DNA of 64,000 bases from Phialophora verrucosa. Its lineage: Eukaryota > Ascomycota > Eurotiomycetes > Chaetothyriales > Herpotrichiellaceae. The DNA lies in assembly GCA_002099365.1 (NCBI GenBank), contig MSED01000007.1:1116001-1180000 (forward strand), in the 5' to 3' direction. Positions 1 through 11,619 of this stretch are shown piece by piece; the stretch's first letter is position 1; each line of letters starts with the position of its first letter. Position numbers and translations under genes: made by a program. The notes under the pieces are model-generated. The model did no database searches, was not told the DNA's origin, and saw only the letters and a program-made list of their open reading frames with translations.

Positions 1-1173
1 AGCGGCAATGTTACGTCAGCCGTCCTGGGCGCGACGACCTGGAAATGGGGCATCGGCATGTGGTGCATCATCTATCCAGTTTGTGCCCTCCCACTCATGC
101 TTGCCTTGTGGTCCGTTGGGCGACGTGCCCGCAAAGCCGGCGTGTTGGAGAAGTACAAGACACCCTACCAGATGTTGGGCGCCAGAGGGCTGACAGTCGA
201 GCTTTTCTGGGCACTGGACCTCCCTGGAATCATCCTATTGATCGCCGTCTTTGCCCTCATTTTGGTGCCCCTGACCATTGCTGGTGGAAACACTTCCTCC
301 TGGAACACGGCACACGTCATTGCTCCTCTTGTGATCGGCTTCTTGTGCATTCCAGTCTTCATCTTCTGGGAGATGAGAGCACCACGTCCGCTTGTGCCGT
401 TCCATCTCCTGAAAGACCGTGGTGTCTGGGGAGCCTTGGGAATTGCCTGTACCTTGAACTTTGCATGGTACATGCAAGGAGATTATCTCTACACCGTTCT
501 CATTGTTGCGTTTGACTTCAGCATCATGGGTGCGACAAGAATATCTTCTTTGTACAGCTTCTGCTCGGTGGTCACGGGCTTCCTGTTGGGCATGGTCGTC
601 TACAAGGTCCGACGGCTGAAGTGGTTCATCGTGGCTGGAACTTGTCTCTTCCTGGTTGCTTTTGGCCTCCTGATCCACTACCGTGGGTCCACGACCTCGT
701 CTGCACAATCAGGAGTTATTGGCGCTCAAGTACTCCTCGGCATCGCTGGAGGTATGTTTCCGTATCCAGCTCAAGCGTCGATCCAAGCGGCTACCAAGCA
801 TGAACACGTTGCCGTCATTACTGGACTATATCTTGCGACCTACAACGTGGGCTCTGCCTTGGGCGGTGCGATTTCGGGCACCATCTGGACCAATGTTCTG
901 CCGCAACAACTCGAGGAGAATCTCGCTCCGTTCGGCAACGCGACTCTCGCTTCCTTAACTTATGCCGATCCCTTCACGATCGCCGATCTCTATCCAGCAG
1001 GCACCCCCGTCAGAACCGCAATCATCGGCTCGTACCAACATGCGCAAAGGCTGCTTTGCATTACGGGCATCTGCCTTTGTACGGTCTTGATCGGTTTCTC
1101 ACTCTGTCTCAGAAACCCTAAGCTCGGCGACGAACAGAGTTTGCCAGACGCGGAAGAGAATGTCGTTCGCTGA
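1..1173 (+). CDS. Siderophore iron transporter (MFS, Sit1/MirB type), 3' part
   Basis: Plasma-membrane or vesicle permease that takes up ferric siderophores by proton symport. The frame is open from base 1 and the gene starts left of the window; the first ATG inside (58) is internal. About 390 residues remain. Visible are the WKWGIGMW motif at the end of a transmembrane helix, at least eight further hydrophobic segments, the acidic-aromatic QGDYLYTVL region, GGMFPYPAQ, and a C-terminal tail reading LRNPKLGDEQSLPDAEE. The QHAQRLLCITG segment and this tail are characteristic of fungal siderophore transporters rather than of drug MFS pumps. No intron is needed in the visible part. The substrate cannot be read from sequence. 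Family call is firm; substrate class is inferred from the family. Confidence 0.88.
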   Translation, partial: SGNVTSAVLGATTWKWGIGMWCIIYPVCALPLMLALWSVGRRARKAGVLEKYKTPYQMLGARGLTVELFWALDLPGIILLIAVFALILVPLTIAGGNTSSWNTAHVIAPLVIGFLCIPVFIFWEMRAPRPLVPFHLLKDRGVWGALGIACTLNFAWYMQGDYLYTVLIVAFDFSIMGATRISSLYSFCSVVTGFLLGMVVYKVRRLKWFIVAGTCLFLVAFGLLIHYRGSTTSSAQSGVIGAQVLLGIAGGMFPYPAQASIQAATKHEHVAVITGLYLATYNVGSALGGAISGTIWTNVLPQQLEENLAPFGNATLASLTYADPFTIADLYPAGTPVRTAIIGSYQHAQRLLCITGICLCTVLIGFSLCLRNPKLGDEQSLPDAEENVVR

Positions 1174-1581
1174 GAAGGTGGAAGCCCGCATGTGATAATG
1201 GAAGGGTGACTGAGGACATAGCCCCCCGGGGGCCCATGGCTCTGTTGATTGTGACGGACATCACGCGAGAGAAACACATGTGTATACTATAGTATTACCT
1301 GGTCTGTGTAGTAATCCAACATTGTGTAGACAAGAGAATGCCATAATACTTAGTTGAGAGCAAGAGGGTCATCTTCCCAAGCTTTTCTAGGAAAAGCGGC
1401 GGCATTCCGAGCTCAAATGAGGCAAGTATGTGATGCCGCTCTAGCAGTCGAGGCGCAAATTGATGCCCAGTTGGCATGATTGACTACATACACTTCCTCG
1501 AACGCCAACCTGCAAGCCCGTCGCCAACAGAAATTTCTCCGCCGGCGTGTAGAACGCTCTTCACACACAGGAGAGCGTGCT
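1174..1581. other. Intergenic, transporter 3' side and MRM2 promoter
   Basis: No gene seen. It contains the transporter 3' UTR and the MRM2 5' region. The MRM2 frame stays open upstream to about 1480 but without an ATG there, so I do not extend the gene. Confidence 0.6.
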
Positions 1582-2932
1582 ATGCAATCATGTAACCCGC
1601 TACATCTACTCCGCGCTTCAGCTGGGGTTCGCACGACCTTTCCTCCCTCTGCGCACCGCTCGAGTCGATTCTCTACCTTCGCAGGATGTCTCCCCTGGCG
1701 AAACTCTACCTTATCGCCTGCTGGTCGTATATTATCTCCTTTCATCTCACACTCTGCATCCTCACGCTCGACATGTCGGCCAGTGGCCACATGGCGGAGC
1801 GCATCCTCGAGTACGAGACGCTGGACTGAGCGTCAAAAAGGAGACCACTTCGCGAGAGCAGCGAAGGTGCAGGGATTGAAAAGCAGGGCGGCTTTCAAGC
1901 TGCTGCAGATCAATGAGCGCTACAGACTGTTCAGGCCGGGGATGACGGTGGTGGATCTCGGGTTCGCACCGGGGAGTTGGAGCCAGGTATGCAATGCCGC
2001 GCGCGAAGCACTGGGCGGAACTGGGATATCTGGCCGAAAAAGAAATTACCAGAAGAGGAAGAATAAAGACAGAAAATTAGAGTTACTGATTTATGTGGGT
2101 ATCCAAAGGTAGCCATCGACCTGACACAACCGCGCGGGCGAGTGCTCGGAGTGGACCTCCTCCCCGTGCAGCCACCCAAAGGAGTGTCGACGATCCAGGG
2201 CGACTTCCTGTCGCCGGACATCCAAGCCGAAATCAAGGCGTTTCTCCGGGATCCCGACCGCGGCCGGCTACGACGACCGTCTCTCCTCGACACGTCCGCC
2301 AGCGGATCGATCGATCAAGTCGCGCTCGAGGAGGAAGTGACGGGCTATCTTGAGCGGGAGAGCCACGAGAAGACACTGGATGACGAAGAGGCCGATCACG
2401 AGCATTCGGATAAGTGTGCCGACGTGGTGTTGAGCGACATGTGCGAACCCTGGGACCCGCTTGACGGCCTGTACAAGAAGAGCATCAGTAACCCGTATTA
2501 CAGGTTGATGAACACCAGCGGGAATGCGTTTCGGGACCACGCCGGGAGTATGGTGAGTCAGTCCCATGATTAATGAGTACCCTACCCCAATCCAAATCCA
2601 TCGATTCCACCTATCCCACGTCAATGGTACATACCATTCCCGTTTTGCACTGCGGCACCCTCCGTGTGTTCTGATGTGTCGTTCCTTGGTAGGATCTCTG
2701 CCGCGCAGCGCTGAGATTCAGCTACGACACGCTCAAAGTTGGCGGGCACTTCGTGTGCAAATTCTACCAAGGCGGCGAGGACAAGGCGCTGGAAAAGTCC
2801 CTGAAAGCCCTGTTCCACAAGGTTCACCGCGAGAAGCCGGAGAGTTCGAGAGCTCAGAGCAAGGAGGCGTATTTTGTCGGGATCAGGAGGTTAGCCAAGG
2901 CAGAGCGAGAGGTCGTTTTCGCCGGGCCTTGA
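1582..2932 (+). CDS. MRM2: Mitochondrial 21S rRNA 2'-O-ribose methyltransferase (FtsJ/RrmJ family)
   Basis: Predicted to methylate a uridine ribose in the large mitochondrial rRNA using S-adenosylmethionine. Exons 1582-1986, 2109-2552 and 2693-2932 (introns of 122 and 140 nt, GT..AG, both phase 0) give 362 residues. Residues 1-80 are rich in Arg and Ser with almost no acidic residue, as in a mitochondrial presequence. The SAM site is VVDLGFAPGSW (about 123-133). The FtsJ K-D-K-E tetrad is visible as K100, D245 (LSDMCEPWD), K306 (VCKFYQG) and E341 (SKEAYF). An insertion of about 60 mostly charged residues lies between the SAM half and D245, making the protein a little longer than yeast Mrm2 (320 aa). 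Start chosen as the first ATG of the frame. Confidence 0.9.
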
Positions 2933-4997
2933 AGAGGAAGGGAAAAGAACGGAAAGAAAGGCAGCTAGGGAAAGCACCAGCGTGTGACGACCTGGTGCTG
3001 CATGTCCATTTACGGACAAATGAAGCGACAGACGGACGATTACACATACTCAAGTTGCCTGGCTGGCGTGGAGGTCCGACAAACAGGCAGCAAGCAAGAG
3101 GAGTATAGGATGCCCATCAAACAGACAACCAAGCGAGACGAGGCCACTACCTCCTCCAGGTAAAACGTATATTCCGTCTTCTAATGCTCTCGACCGCCCT
3201 TCTATACGCCGCCTTGTCCTGTCCTTACTCCTTTCCAGCCACCCCCGCAGGTCCAGCCACTCCCTGGCCAAGATGCCCAATTTGCGGCCTAAAGATCAAC
3301 TCGACGCTGGTATACGATACATAACAGGCGGTACGGGACGGTCTTAGCGATATATATAAGTAGGTGCTCAAAAGAAACTCGGAACATCGTCGGCGGTCGA
3401 TAACATAGCGTGATCAAGTATGTACATGGTTGGGGATCCTGTGTTGTTCCGTTTGCTGTCAAATGGGGTGTTTCAGGCAAATGAGATGGTAGTGAAGTTT
3501 GGCTGTGCTGAACAGAATCGGTTCACATGCCGTCATGTTTGATCTTCAATTAAATTGCACCGGATCATACGGGCTTAATGTTTAGTTACACCAACTTGCA
3601 TCGAAGCAGATGGCTGTGGCAGTCTGACGAAGTGAACCAAAAGCGCGAACTCACTCGGCATCAGACGACGAGTTCGTGTCGTCGTCGTGGGATAATTCTC
3701 GTGGCCGGGGACGTTCACATTTGCTGCGCGTGATCGTTTGAGGAGCAGGCCTTGGATCGCCTCGAGGCAACGTCCATGGAAAGGACGCCGTGCAAACTTC
3801 GATCAACCGGTGAGAAAGATGGCGTGCCGCTTCGGATGTACCCCTGCCCAACTGTTCTCCATATTTATATTTAGTCAAGGAGACGTTAAGCCATGTCTGC
3901 TTCCGATACGCTCGATCCGTAGAAGGAAATGGAATCCGTTGAGACCGAGTCCCGACGACCGTGGGTTTCGCCAGCCGGATCCATTTGGCGAATGAGAGCT
4001 TGCAGCATTCAACAGAGAGAGAGAGGATGAACCAACGGCACAGGCACCCTAGACCCGAAGAGAAGGTGTTCGCAATGCTTGGAGGGATGGGCTGACCAGC
4101 TGCGAGAAACAATGCGCCTTGACAAGGTGCCGTCTTGGTGGCTTCCCTGCAGCTGCATCCCGCCACATCACAGCACGAGTGCGTCAACTAACTCTCCGTA
4201 GAGGCTGCGAATTGAAAGCTCAGACGCCTCGAAAATGAAGCTCACCATCGACCCAGTTGCCCGGTTTCCATGCGAGAATTGTACAGTACTTGCAAGTTGG
4301 TCGGTCACTGATACGTGCGTGGCGGGGCTGCAGTTGAATACTTCACATTGTTTGTCTTATTTGTTCACGCCGAACTCACTTGGCTTCCCACTCATCACAA
4401 TACGAATCGATTTCAGGCTCGAGGCAGCATTACAGTCGCTGCGCTTCGGTCCATCGCCGGCGGCAGGTTCCTGACACCCGTCAAGCGTGCCTGCAGGAGT
4501 CTCGCTTGATTGACTTTTCTTTTTATGTACGGAGTCACTAGCTCAATCTACCGGTGAGCGAGAGCGAGCGGTCTAGTGGTCGCACTGTGTGCATCAATGA
4601 CAAGGGCTCTCGATGTGGAGAACAACCTTTCTATCAGCCGGTACGGTGCCTGGTCCCATCTCCCATAGCCGCGTCAGTCGCATCCTATCCACCACATCTG
4701 TGTTGCCATCGAGCGATGGCACGAGTCTTGCAGCCAGATCCGGGGATGCGTTAAAGGAGGGACACTAAGTTGGGGAATAACTGTGACCTGTCACATCTCA
4801 CGCTTCAACTTCGTTACCAACCAACGAGCTCTTCCTTATTACACAGAACATCAACCCCCTCCAACCTCGCCTACCTTTCCTTGTTCCCCGGGCACGGACA
4901 TCGAAACAGCGCACCGCACACTCGCCCACATATACCCCGTCCCACTGGTGAGAAACTACGAGATAAAAAACAAAGACTGCTCCTGCGCCGGACTGAC
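2933..4997. other. Intergenic between MRM2 and the first F-box-like gene
   Basis: No convincing gene. On the minus strand 3651-4187 is open for 178 codons but begins at TTG and has no other Met codon, so I do not call it. The frame of the next gene is open back to 4770 without an ATG, which suggests either a long leader or an unrecognised upstream exon. Confidence 0.5.
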
Positions 4998-6458
4998 ATG
5001 TGTCGGTTCGAGCGGAACCCGTCTAGGATGGAGCTGGACTCCGTCGACGACGTCCCCATGCGACGCAACGAAGTCAACATGGGCGAAACCCCCAATGAGC
5101 TATCATGCTTACATGCGGCCCGTCAGCCTACTGGTCTTGGGCAAGCCGCGGCTTCAGCAAGAAGCCACGAAATCCTTGACGCAGCGACGGCGATGGCATC
5201 GACGTCCGGCATTCTCTCGCTCCCCCTGGAGTTACTGACCATTATCCTCGGATACGTCGGGGTGGACCTCGACAGCCGTGTCGGGCGAAGATTCTACATC
5301 CCACCGTCATGTTACCATTGCACGAGTCTCCCGCTGTGGCCTGTGAGCCCGGAGCAGCTTGGGGGACCCCTCCTCCTATGCAACAAGGCGCTGCACCACC
5401 GCGTCATGACGATTCTATACCGATACGCCAGTGTCGTCGTGGACCTCGACCAACGGAAATGCGACCACTGCGACAGCTTCACCAGCGTCTTGAGCCGCAC
5501 GACCATCCGGCCTTATGTTCAAAAAGTCGACCTGATGCTCGAGCCGTGTGCCAAGGCGCGTCCGGATCCAGGGTACTCGCCTCAAGCATTCCCAGGAACA
5601 TGGGCCCAAGCCCAAATGCCTCCGTTTTACGATGTGACTCCCTTCTGCCGGATGAATCGCGACAGGAGCCCCGGTGTCGTGGTCTCAGGCCTCAAAGCCA
5701 CATTTCCCTTCCTTAGGTCCCTCAGTTGGACCGTGAAAGTCGCGATGCTCCAAGACTACGGAACTTCGGCCCCGTCCGACCAGCCACAGCACACGCTTTT
5801 CGGGCACCTCAAACAACGACACCCTCACTCACAACTCTATCAACACGATATCCCTGCCCCGGCACCAACGATAGAATACCACCCCGTCGAGTCTGTGCTG
5901 GACGCCACCGTCGCCGCCACGGGTCAACAAGCCACCGACCTGCGCATCTGGCTGGTAGACTCCCCATCGTGCGACCTACCGACGAGTGTCTTGCGCGCTG
6001 ATGACCCCGGCGTCGTGTCAAGGAAGGCGCTCTGCCGCGGCATGATCATCCTCGTGATCACGCATTACCTCCTCCTGCCTATCTTCAAGATCTTGCCGCA
6101 CGTCCGCCAGGTGGACCTCTTCTTCCACCATTCCTTCCCATCGTGCGGGGATGAAACCTCGCCTGAGGCGTGGGGGTGGGACGCGTGGGTCACCGTGTTG
6201 AAATTGGCGTTCGGTGACTTCAAGGCCGGGAGGTTAGTTCAAGTCGGCAAGACCATGCAAATTGGGGAGTCCGTGAACAATGTGAGCAATGTGAGCAATG
6301 TTGAGTCAGGTCAGGTCGTTGAAGCCGGGATGGTCGACGAGGGCGGGAGGTTCTGGCAGCGGAAACGGCTGGAGCGCCAGCCCAACCCGTGGGAGTCGAG
6401 AGACGCGCCTCCCCCGTCATCCGAGTACTTGCATGAGCGGGAGTATGAGTTGTTTTGA
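4998..6458 (+). CDS. F-box-like protein, copy A
   Basis: Probable substrate adaptor of an SCF-type ubiquitin ligase, of unknown target. One exon, 486 residues from the first ATG at 4998; ATG 5028 is an alternative start. Near residue 70 the sequence LSLPLELLTIILGYV fits an F-box helix, followed by a CxxC-like pair (CYHC), PLLLCNKALHHRV and YASVVVDLD, then a CDHC pair. No leucine-rich repeats or WD repeats are obvious. A short in-frame 9-base repeat (6283-6306) encodes repeated Asn-Val-Ser. The order of motifs matches the F-box-like gene at 13711-15036 on the other strand, so the two are probably divergent paralogues. Function beyond the F-box is inferred. Confidence 0.65.
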   Translation: MCRFERNPSRMELDSVDDVPMRRNEVNMGETPNELSCLHAARQPTGLGQAAASARSHEILDAATAMASTSGILSLPLELLTIILGYVGVDLDSRVGRRFYIPPSCYHCTSLPLWPVSPEQLGGPLLLCNKALHHRVMTILYRYASVVVDLDQRKCDHCDSFTSVLSRTTIRPYVQKVDLMLEPCAKARPDPGYSPQAFPGTWAQAQMPPFYDVTPFCRMNRDRSPGVVVSGLKATFPFLRSLSWTVKVAMLQDYGTSAPSDQPQHTLFGHLKQRHPHSQLYQHDIPAPAPTIEYHPVESVLDATVAATGQQATDLRIWLVDSPSCDLPTSVLRADDPGVVSRKALCRGMIILVITHYLLLPIFKILPHVRQVDLFFHHSFPSCGDETSPEAWGWDAWVTVLKLAFGDFKAGRLVQVGKTMQIGESVNNVSNVSNVESGQVVEAGMVDEGGRFWQRKRLERQPNPWESRDAPPPSSEYLHEREYELF

Positions 6459-7046
6459 CCATGATTCTGGTCGTCGAGAGGCCGACATTTGTGCGCACGG
6501 TACAGGATGGTCCAGGAGCGAGTGGCCTGGGCTTGTGCGGACCATGGGCTGTGAAAGAGCTGGTCCCACGGTCTCGGCGCGCGACGTCTTCATCGCATCT
6601 CGTTACCCGCACTCGGTTTGGCCAGACCAAGTTGGGCCTCGCCAGGTTGTTGCTGTTGTTTATGTTGTGAAAGACATATTTTCGCACCAAAACACAGTCC
6701 AAGCGAAACAGAGGCGACAGCGGAAAGAGAAGCGTCAATGGAGGGAGAAGACCGTTGTCAATTCCGAATTACAGAATCTATCTCTTCTCACTCTGGAGCG
6801 CTGCCGAAGTTGGCGAAAGCGGCACCATTCGGAACCAGAACCAGAACCATAACCATGCAAAAGCACACCCTAAACTCCAACCCCGACGCACGAGGCACTA
6901 CATCAGCGAGAAGTCCAACTACAGGTCCCCGTGATTACAAGCTTTTTTCCGGGCCATGCAAAGAATTATGCTTGGTCGTAACCCCCCTCCCGTCTTTTTA
7001 TGTGTTCATAAACCCGTCACAGAGCATTCATGCATGAAGCTCCAGC
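6459..7046. other. Intergenic, convergent 3' ends
   Basis: Lies between the 3' ends of the F-box-like gene (+) and the ferritin-like gene (-). No coding signal; both genes presumably terminate here. Confidence 0.55.
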
Positions 7047-8369
7047 TTAGTTGACCTCGATCAGGCCGGGGCCGAACTTGGTTGCGGCGACGACGTCGGT
7101 GATGCTGGCGAAGGGGCCGGAGCCCTCGACGACGGCGGCGATGGTCAGGCCGTCCATGATGAACTGGCTGAAGGGGAACTTGGCCGAGATGGTGACGGTG
7201 CCGCTCTTGTCGATGGAGGCGCTGTTGATGGTGGCCACGACGGGGACGTTCTGCTGGTTGATGAAGACGAGGCTCAGGCTCTTGTAGCTCTGCGCGTACT
7301 GCGAGTACTCGCCCGTGGCGGAGAAGGAGAAGGTGACGTCCTGGTCCTTGGGGTCGAGGAACTGCGGGCTGGGGCTGAGGGCGCCGAAGATGGGCAGGTC
7401 GATGGTGTTGGCGTTGGGGCACGAGCCGGGCACGACAAAGGCCTGGTTCAGGGCAGAGAAGGCGAATTCGCGGGCCGAGGCTGTCAGGAAAGGTGCGGCT
7501 GAGGGGATCAGGCCGAGCAGGCTGCGGTAGAAGCCGTTCTGCTCGCCTTCTTGGCCGATGACGGCCGCAACGCCGCGGATGAGCCCGGCATCACCGTTCT
7601 GGCCGAAGTGGGTCTGCACGTCGCCGAGCGTGCCCAGGACGACATCGGTGAACGTGCGGGCGACACTGATGGCGGTCTTGAGGTCAGAGACAGGGGATTG
7701 GTACGTGCAGGGCTGGATGGGGCCGGCGTTGAAGTGGGCGAGCGCGCCGTTGGCGTTCAACAAGTGCTCCTTCTCCTGGGCGATCACGGCGGTGATGGCG
7801 TCGATGATGTTCTGGCGTTCACCTTGGTCTTGGTACTCGAAGCCCGGGACGTTGTTGGAGACGTTGAACAGGAGTTCCGTGAAGTAGGCGACCTCGAAGA
7901 GCTCGTTGAACGCGATGAGTCTCAGCGAGGTGAGGTCGTCGGCGGCGGGCGCGCTTGGCGGCGGCGGTCCGTTGGGCAGGAGACCGTGGGCGGCCACCTC
8001 AATGGCGGTCAAGGCGTCCGATGGGTTCTGGATGTTCGGGAAGCCATCGGATGTTGGGAACTTGAAGACGCTGGTGCTGCCGTCGCTGGAGCCGGCGGAA
8101 GACGAGCCCGAGGGGGGCTGGCCACCCCAGGTCTGGGAGGGAGCAGCGCCGCCGTAGCTGGCGGTGGACGAGGGGACGTAGTAGCCGTTGCCACCAGCAC
8201 TGGAGGCCGCGGCAGAGTAGGCCGGCGCATCGCCTGAACCGCTGCCCCAGTTCTGGCTGTGTCCGCCGCGATTGCCGAAGTAGATGTCGCGCTTCTCAAC
8301 AGGGACGGCCGAAACGAACGAGGCCATGGCGGCCAGGGAGCCGACGATGGGTGCCAGCTTGGAATACAT
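7047..8369 (-). CDS. Secreted ferritin-like protein (Rds1 / late sexual development type)
   Basis: Extracellular or cell-wall protein of the fungal ferritin-like family, known from stress (Rds1 in fission yeast) and sexual-development genes; no enzyme activity is established. One exon, 440 residues. Residues 1-22 form a hydrophobic signal peptide, followed by a Kex2-like site (VEKR, about 24-27). A low-complexity Gly/Ser/Pro stretch spans about 33-105. The helical ferritin-like core follows, with FNELFEVAYFTELL, AQEKEHLLNANG and GQEGEQNGFYRSLLG carrying the regularly spaced Glu/His residues. The last 120 residues look like a beta-rich tail. Codon use is strongly GC-ending, unlike neighbours such as CTR86, which suggests high expression. 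A TATA box and pyrimidine-rich leader lie upstream (8595-8602). Confidence 0.85.
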   Translation of the reverse strand: MYSKLAPIVGSLAAMASFVSAVPVEKRDIYFGNRGGHSQNWGSGSGDAPAYSAAASSAGGNGYYVPSSTASYGGAAPSQTWGGQPPSGSSSAGSSDGSTSVFKFPTSDGFPNIQNPSDALTAIEVAAHGLLPNGPPPPSAPAADDLTSLRLIAFNELFEVAYFTELLFNVSNNVPGFEYQDQGERQNIIDAITAVIAQEKEHLLNANGALAHFNAGPIQPCTYQSPVSDLKTAISVARTFTDVVLGTLGDVQTHFGQNGDAGLIRGVAAVIGQEGEQNGFYRSLLGLIPSAAPFLTASAREFAFSALNQAFVVPGSCPNANTIDLPIFGALSPSPQFLDPKDQDVTFSFSATGEYSQYAQSYKSLSLVFINQQNVPVVATINSASIDKSGTVTISAKFPFSQFIMDGLTIAAVVEGSGPFASITDVVAATKFGPGLIEVN

Positions 8370-11300
8370 TATGACTATGTTGTGTGTGGTTGGTTGTTAA
8401 GTGAGTGAATGTGTCTTCGACAGCAAAAGGAAAGACAAGGTATACTGAATAACGTTGATTGTGAAACGAGTGGGAGAAGCTTTCGCAAAAGACACAATGA
8501 GATGGGTGTTGGGCTTGTTAATGTAGGCTGAAAGAGTGAATCGTGTTGTTGTATGATGGAGTAAGACCTAACCTCAAGCGAGCTGGCAGCTGAGTTATAT
8601 AGACGAAACGGCTACGCAGCATCCGTTGCCCTTTCGGCAGCCAGCATTTGCCCTTGGAGGGGGGGAGGTTAAGCAACCAAGCAAAGCTTGGGTACGAGCT
8701 AAACGATCCGAACGGGGTCTGGGGCTGAGATGCCTGGCCGCACAGCGAAAAGGAGCGCCACAAGGAGATTGCGCGCTGACCACATGTCGTTCTCCGGCGG
8801 GCGATGCGGTGATTTGGCTTTTCGGGAAATTTCACTCGCCCTCCTCCTCTATTACCGTTTCTGTACCGTGTGCTTGTGGAGAACGATTTCTTTGCTATAC
8901 TAAGTCGAAAAGTATTTTCTGCCGCGAGGGTACACTAAGCAGAGCAGCAGGGCGAAGGAAGATTCAATCTCCATCGCCATCGCCTCGCCACGCCACGTCA
9001 CGCTGGTGTCCTCAATCTTGTTACGGGCAGCGAAATCGACCCAGGCCGGACAGGGACTGTCATGGCCGTTTCACAGCGTGTATGCGGACGACCGCAGAGG
9101 GCAGGCTGCAGACAACGACGGCCTCGACTGCTGGCCACATTAGCTGAGTCGGGAAGCTTTCTCGTGGTTCAGGCGGTCAGCGCTTGCACAGATCGAGGTA
9201 TGGTGGTGATTGCCACGGATGGTAGAGGCTTAGTGCTGATGGAGGTTCGATTGGGAGGCGGATGACAAACTGCGCACCTCAAAATAATTCAGTAGGGAAT
9301 GAGATGCGCACTAAAATGAGCTTATCGCGGCTAAGCCGCCTCGCTTGTGAAGCTTGGTTGAACGAGCCCCCGCCATTGGGCCGCAGCGGTGCCAAATTCC
9401 TTGGCAGGGATGGTCGGGCGTCCTATTTTTAAATCCTGCTCTTACTAAGAAACCAAAGTCTTGTTTTTCATTTTGCTCTTTTATGGCGCAACAGCCTTGC
9501 CGGGCCTGGCAAGCCTAACCTTGACCACCACCACCACCGAGGGCCTCACTGAAGCCTCGCACTGTGGCTGATGTTGCCTTTTTTGTGAGACCCGGGGTAA
9601 GTACGTACCGACAGATCAATTTCGACTTTGACAGGCCATGCGTGACGTTTGCGTGGGACCTTCTCCATCTGGTCAATGTACCCAATACATACGTATGACG
9701 CGAAGGCACCCGAGCGGGTAAGCTCACGTATGTACAATCTTTTCCACGTCGGGCAAGGGCTTGCTGATTCTTGTTCCTCCTCCCCGCAAGCAAAACAAGC
9801 AAAGGGGCGCAGAAGCTTGAAGCATCTTGACTTTACGCAGGATCAAATGCGTGCGTTCGAGAAGATGCCGCCTGCACTGCGTACGGGGCGTGTACTATGT
9901 AGAGAGCAACAATGTCTCAGAAGGCTGCGTGAATACGGACGGACACACACGGCATACTGCCTAGGTTTTTTGTCATCGATCTCACTTTGCTCTACCTAAT
10001 CTACCTCGGTGCAACTGCCACTGTCATCCGCTGGGAGTCCCATCGCCCATCAGCCGTCTATGCATGCTGCTGCCGGACGAATACCGTCACGAACAGACTT
10101 TTGGAACCACGTGTCCGAGCCAAGGTCTTACGGTTGGAGAGACAGTTGAATGGACCCCGGTCCCTCCACGGTGCTTGCAATCACTGCATCAACGATGGAT
10201 TTATGGGAGCGCTCCGGAATCTCGGGCTCGGGCTCTGGCAGATTAATCCACGAACATCACATTCTGGATGGGGAACTGCTTGGGGCAACACCGAGATGAA
10301 GCCAGCGGAAGGCCTTGCATATTGCCCAACTTCCGCGCGATGGTTCAACCTCCGAAGCCCGCTATTTCCTGCGAGTGCGTGTATAACTCTGGGGATGCTG
10401 GAACGTGCGCTGGATGACTCAGAGCCTAGTAGCACGGCACAGATGAGGATTTTCCGGTCATCTTGCTCGGGCACGGTCTCAGACCACAGCCGCTCTATCC
10501 ACTACTGCTGATTCTGAAATGTAAGACATCCTCTTCGATCGCGCAACAAGAGACTGCTACTATTCTCGATCACGGAGTGGCAGCAAAGTTTGTCTCTGTC
10601 GCCAGACCTCGACCGAGGAGCCTAGTCCTCTTTGACGACGGTGTCTGGGAAGACAGCGGCCGGTGCGAGCCAGCGGCGCGATGCCACACGGTCTTCCTGA
10701 GCGCAAGAAGAGTCTTCTCCTATCTTCTGTTGGAATTGCACAAGGACAGAACAGACCTGCAGATTGCTGGCAGCTTATACACCGGAAATGCAGCTTTGCG
10801 AGGGCCATTTGCCAGAACTGTCCTTTGCATCTATGTCTTTCGTCTCCCTTCGATATTCAGCGATCGTCAGTAAGAGGTCCAGTCCCTTGGGGATTGCCCA
10901 AAAAGACTGAAAATCATGGCAATTCGTGCCTGGGTCTTGGACCTCTTAGCTTATATGCTGTCTTGAACCAGTAGTTCATGACAGCTTTACAGGCTGTGAA
11001 GAGAGATAGATCCTCAACAACACTGATTCTCCGTCTCTAGCCCTTAGCGAAAAAGTTGGCTTGAACCCAATGGTAAGGATGCCGCAAGAAATTCGACCCA
11101 GCACCAAGGTACACTGTCCGGATCTTCCGACAGAACAAAGCCATCTTAGTACATCCGGGTACCTACGTCTGCACGATGTACAGTCGAAGAAGACGTGCTA
11201 TCACACATCTACACACAGACGGGTTTGCTCGACCACGGCAACCCTTCTCGACATACACCAGCGAACTCGGACCAGCGTACATACCATGAACTTGTACCCG

Positions 11301-11619
11301 CTTTTCAAACTCATCTATCCTCTACCTACCGAGGCAATTGGGCGAGAGAAGAATGAAGCTCTTGTGTATATGTAAGCATTTGGAGACATATAGCCAACCA
11401 AGGGACAACGTCCGTCCACCACGCCGATATCCGCCGGTATCGTTCCCCGCATTGATGAGCAATATCGGTGGTGGATGGCATCATCGCGGCCGAACCGAGT
11501 GATACATACAGCACTTCCCATTGACGTGGGAAGCCACAACAGGGGATTCGAAATTCTTTCAGGATACGTGTTACTCGTGTTTTGTCGTACCAGGAACCGA
11601 TTTGCGAAGAATCATCACA
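8370..11619. other. Large intergenic region (3.2 kb)
   Basis: Beyond the promoter of the ferritin-like gene I see no gene. Open frames here are short, mostly lack ATG starts or splice partners, and match no family I know. The right end holds the promoter of the oxygenase gene. No tRNA A/B-box pair was recognised. Confidence 0.5.
8595..8602 (-). promoter_or_regulatory. TATA box of the ferritin-like gene
   Basis: The minus strand reads CTATATAA about 226 bases before the ATG at 8369. The same GTCTATATAA word precedes the gene starting at 16331. Confidence 0.5.

Noticed and set aside
3651..4187. 178-codon open frame on the minus strand
   Set aside because: It begins at TTG, contains no other Met codon, has no family resemblance and no convincing splice donor or acceptor pair.
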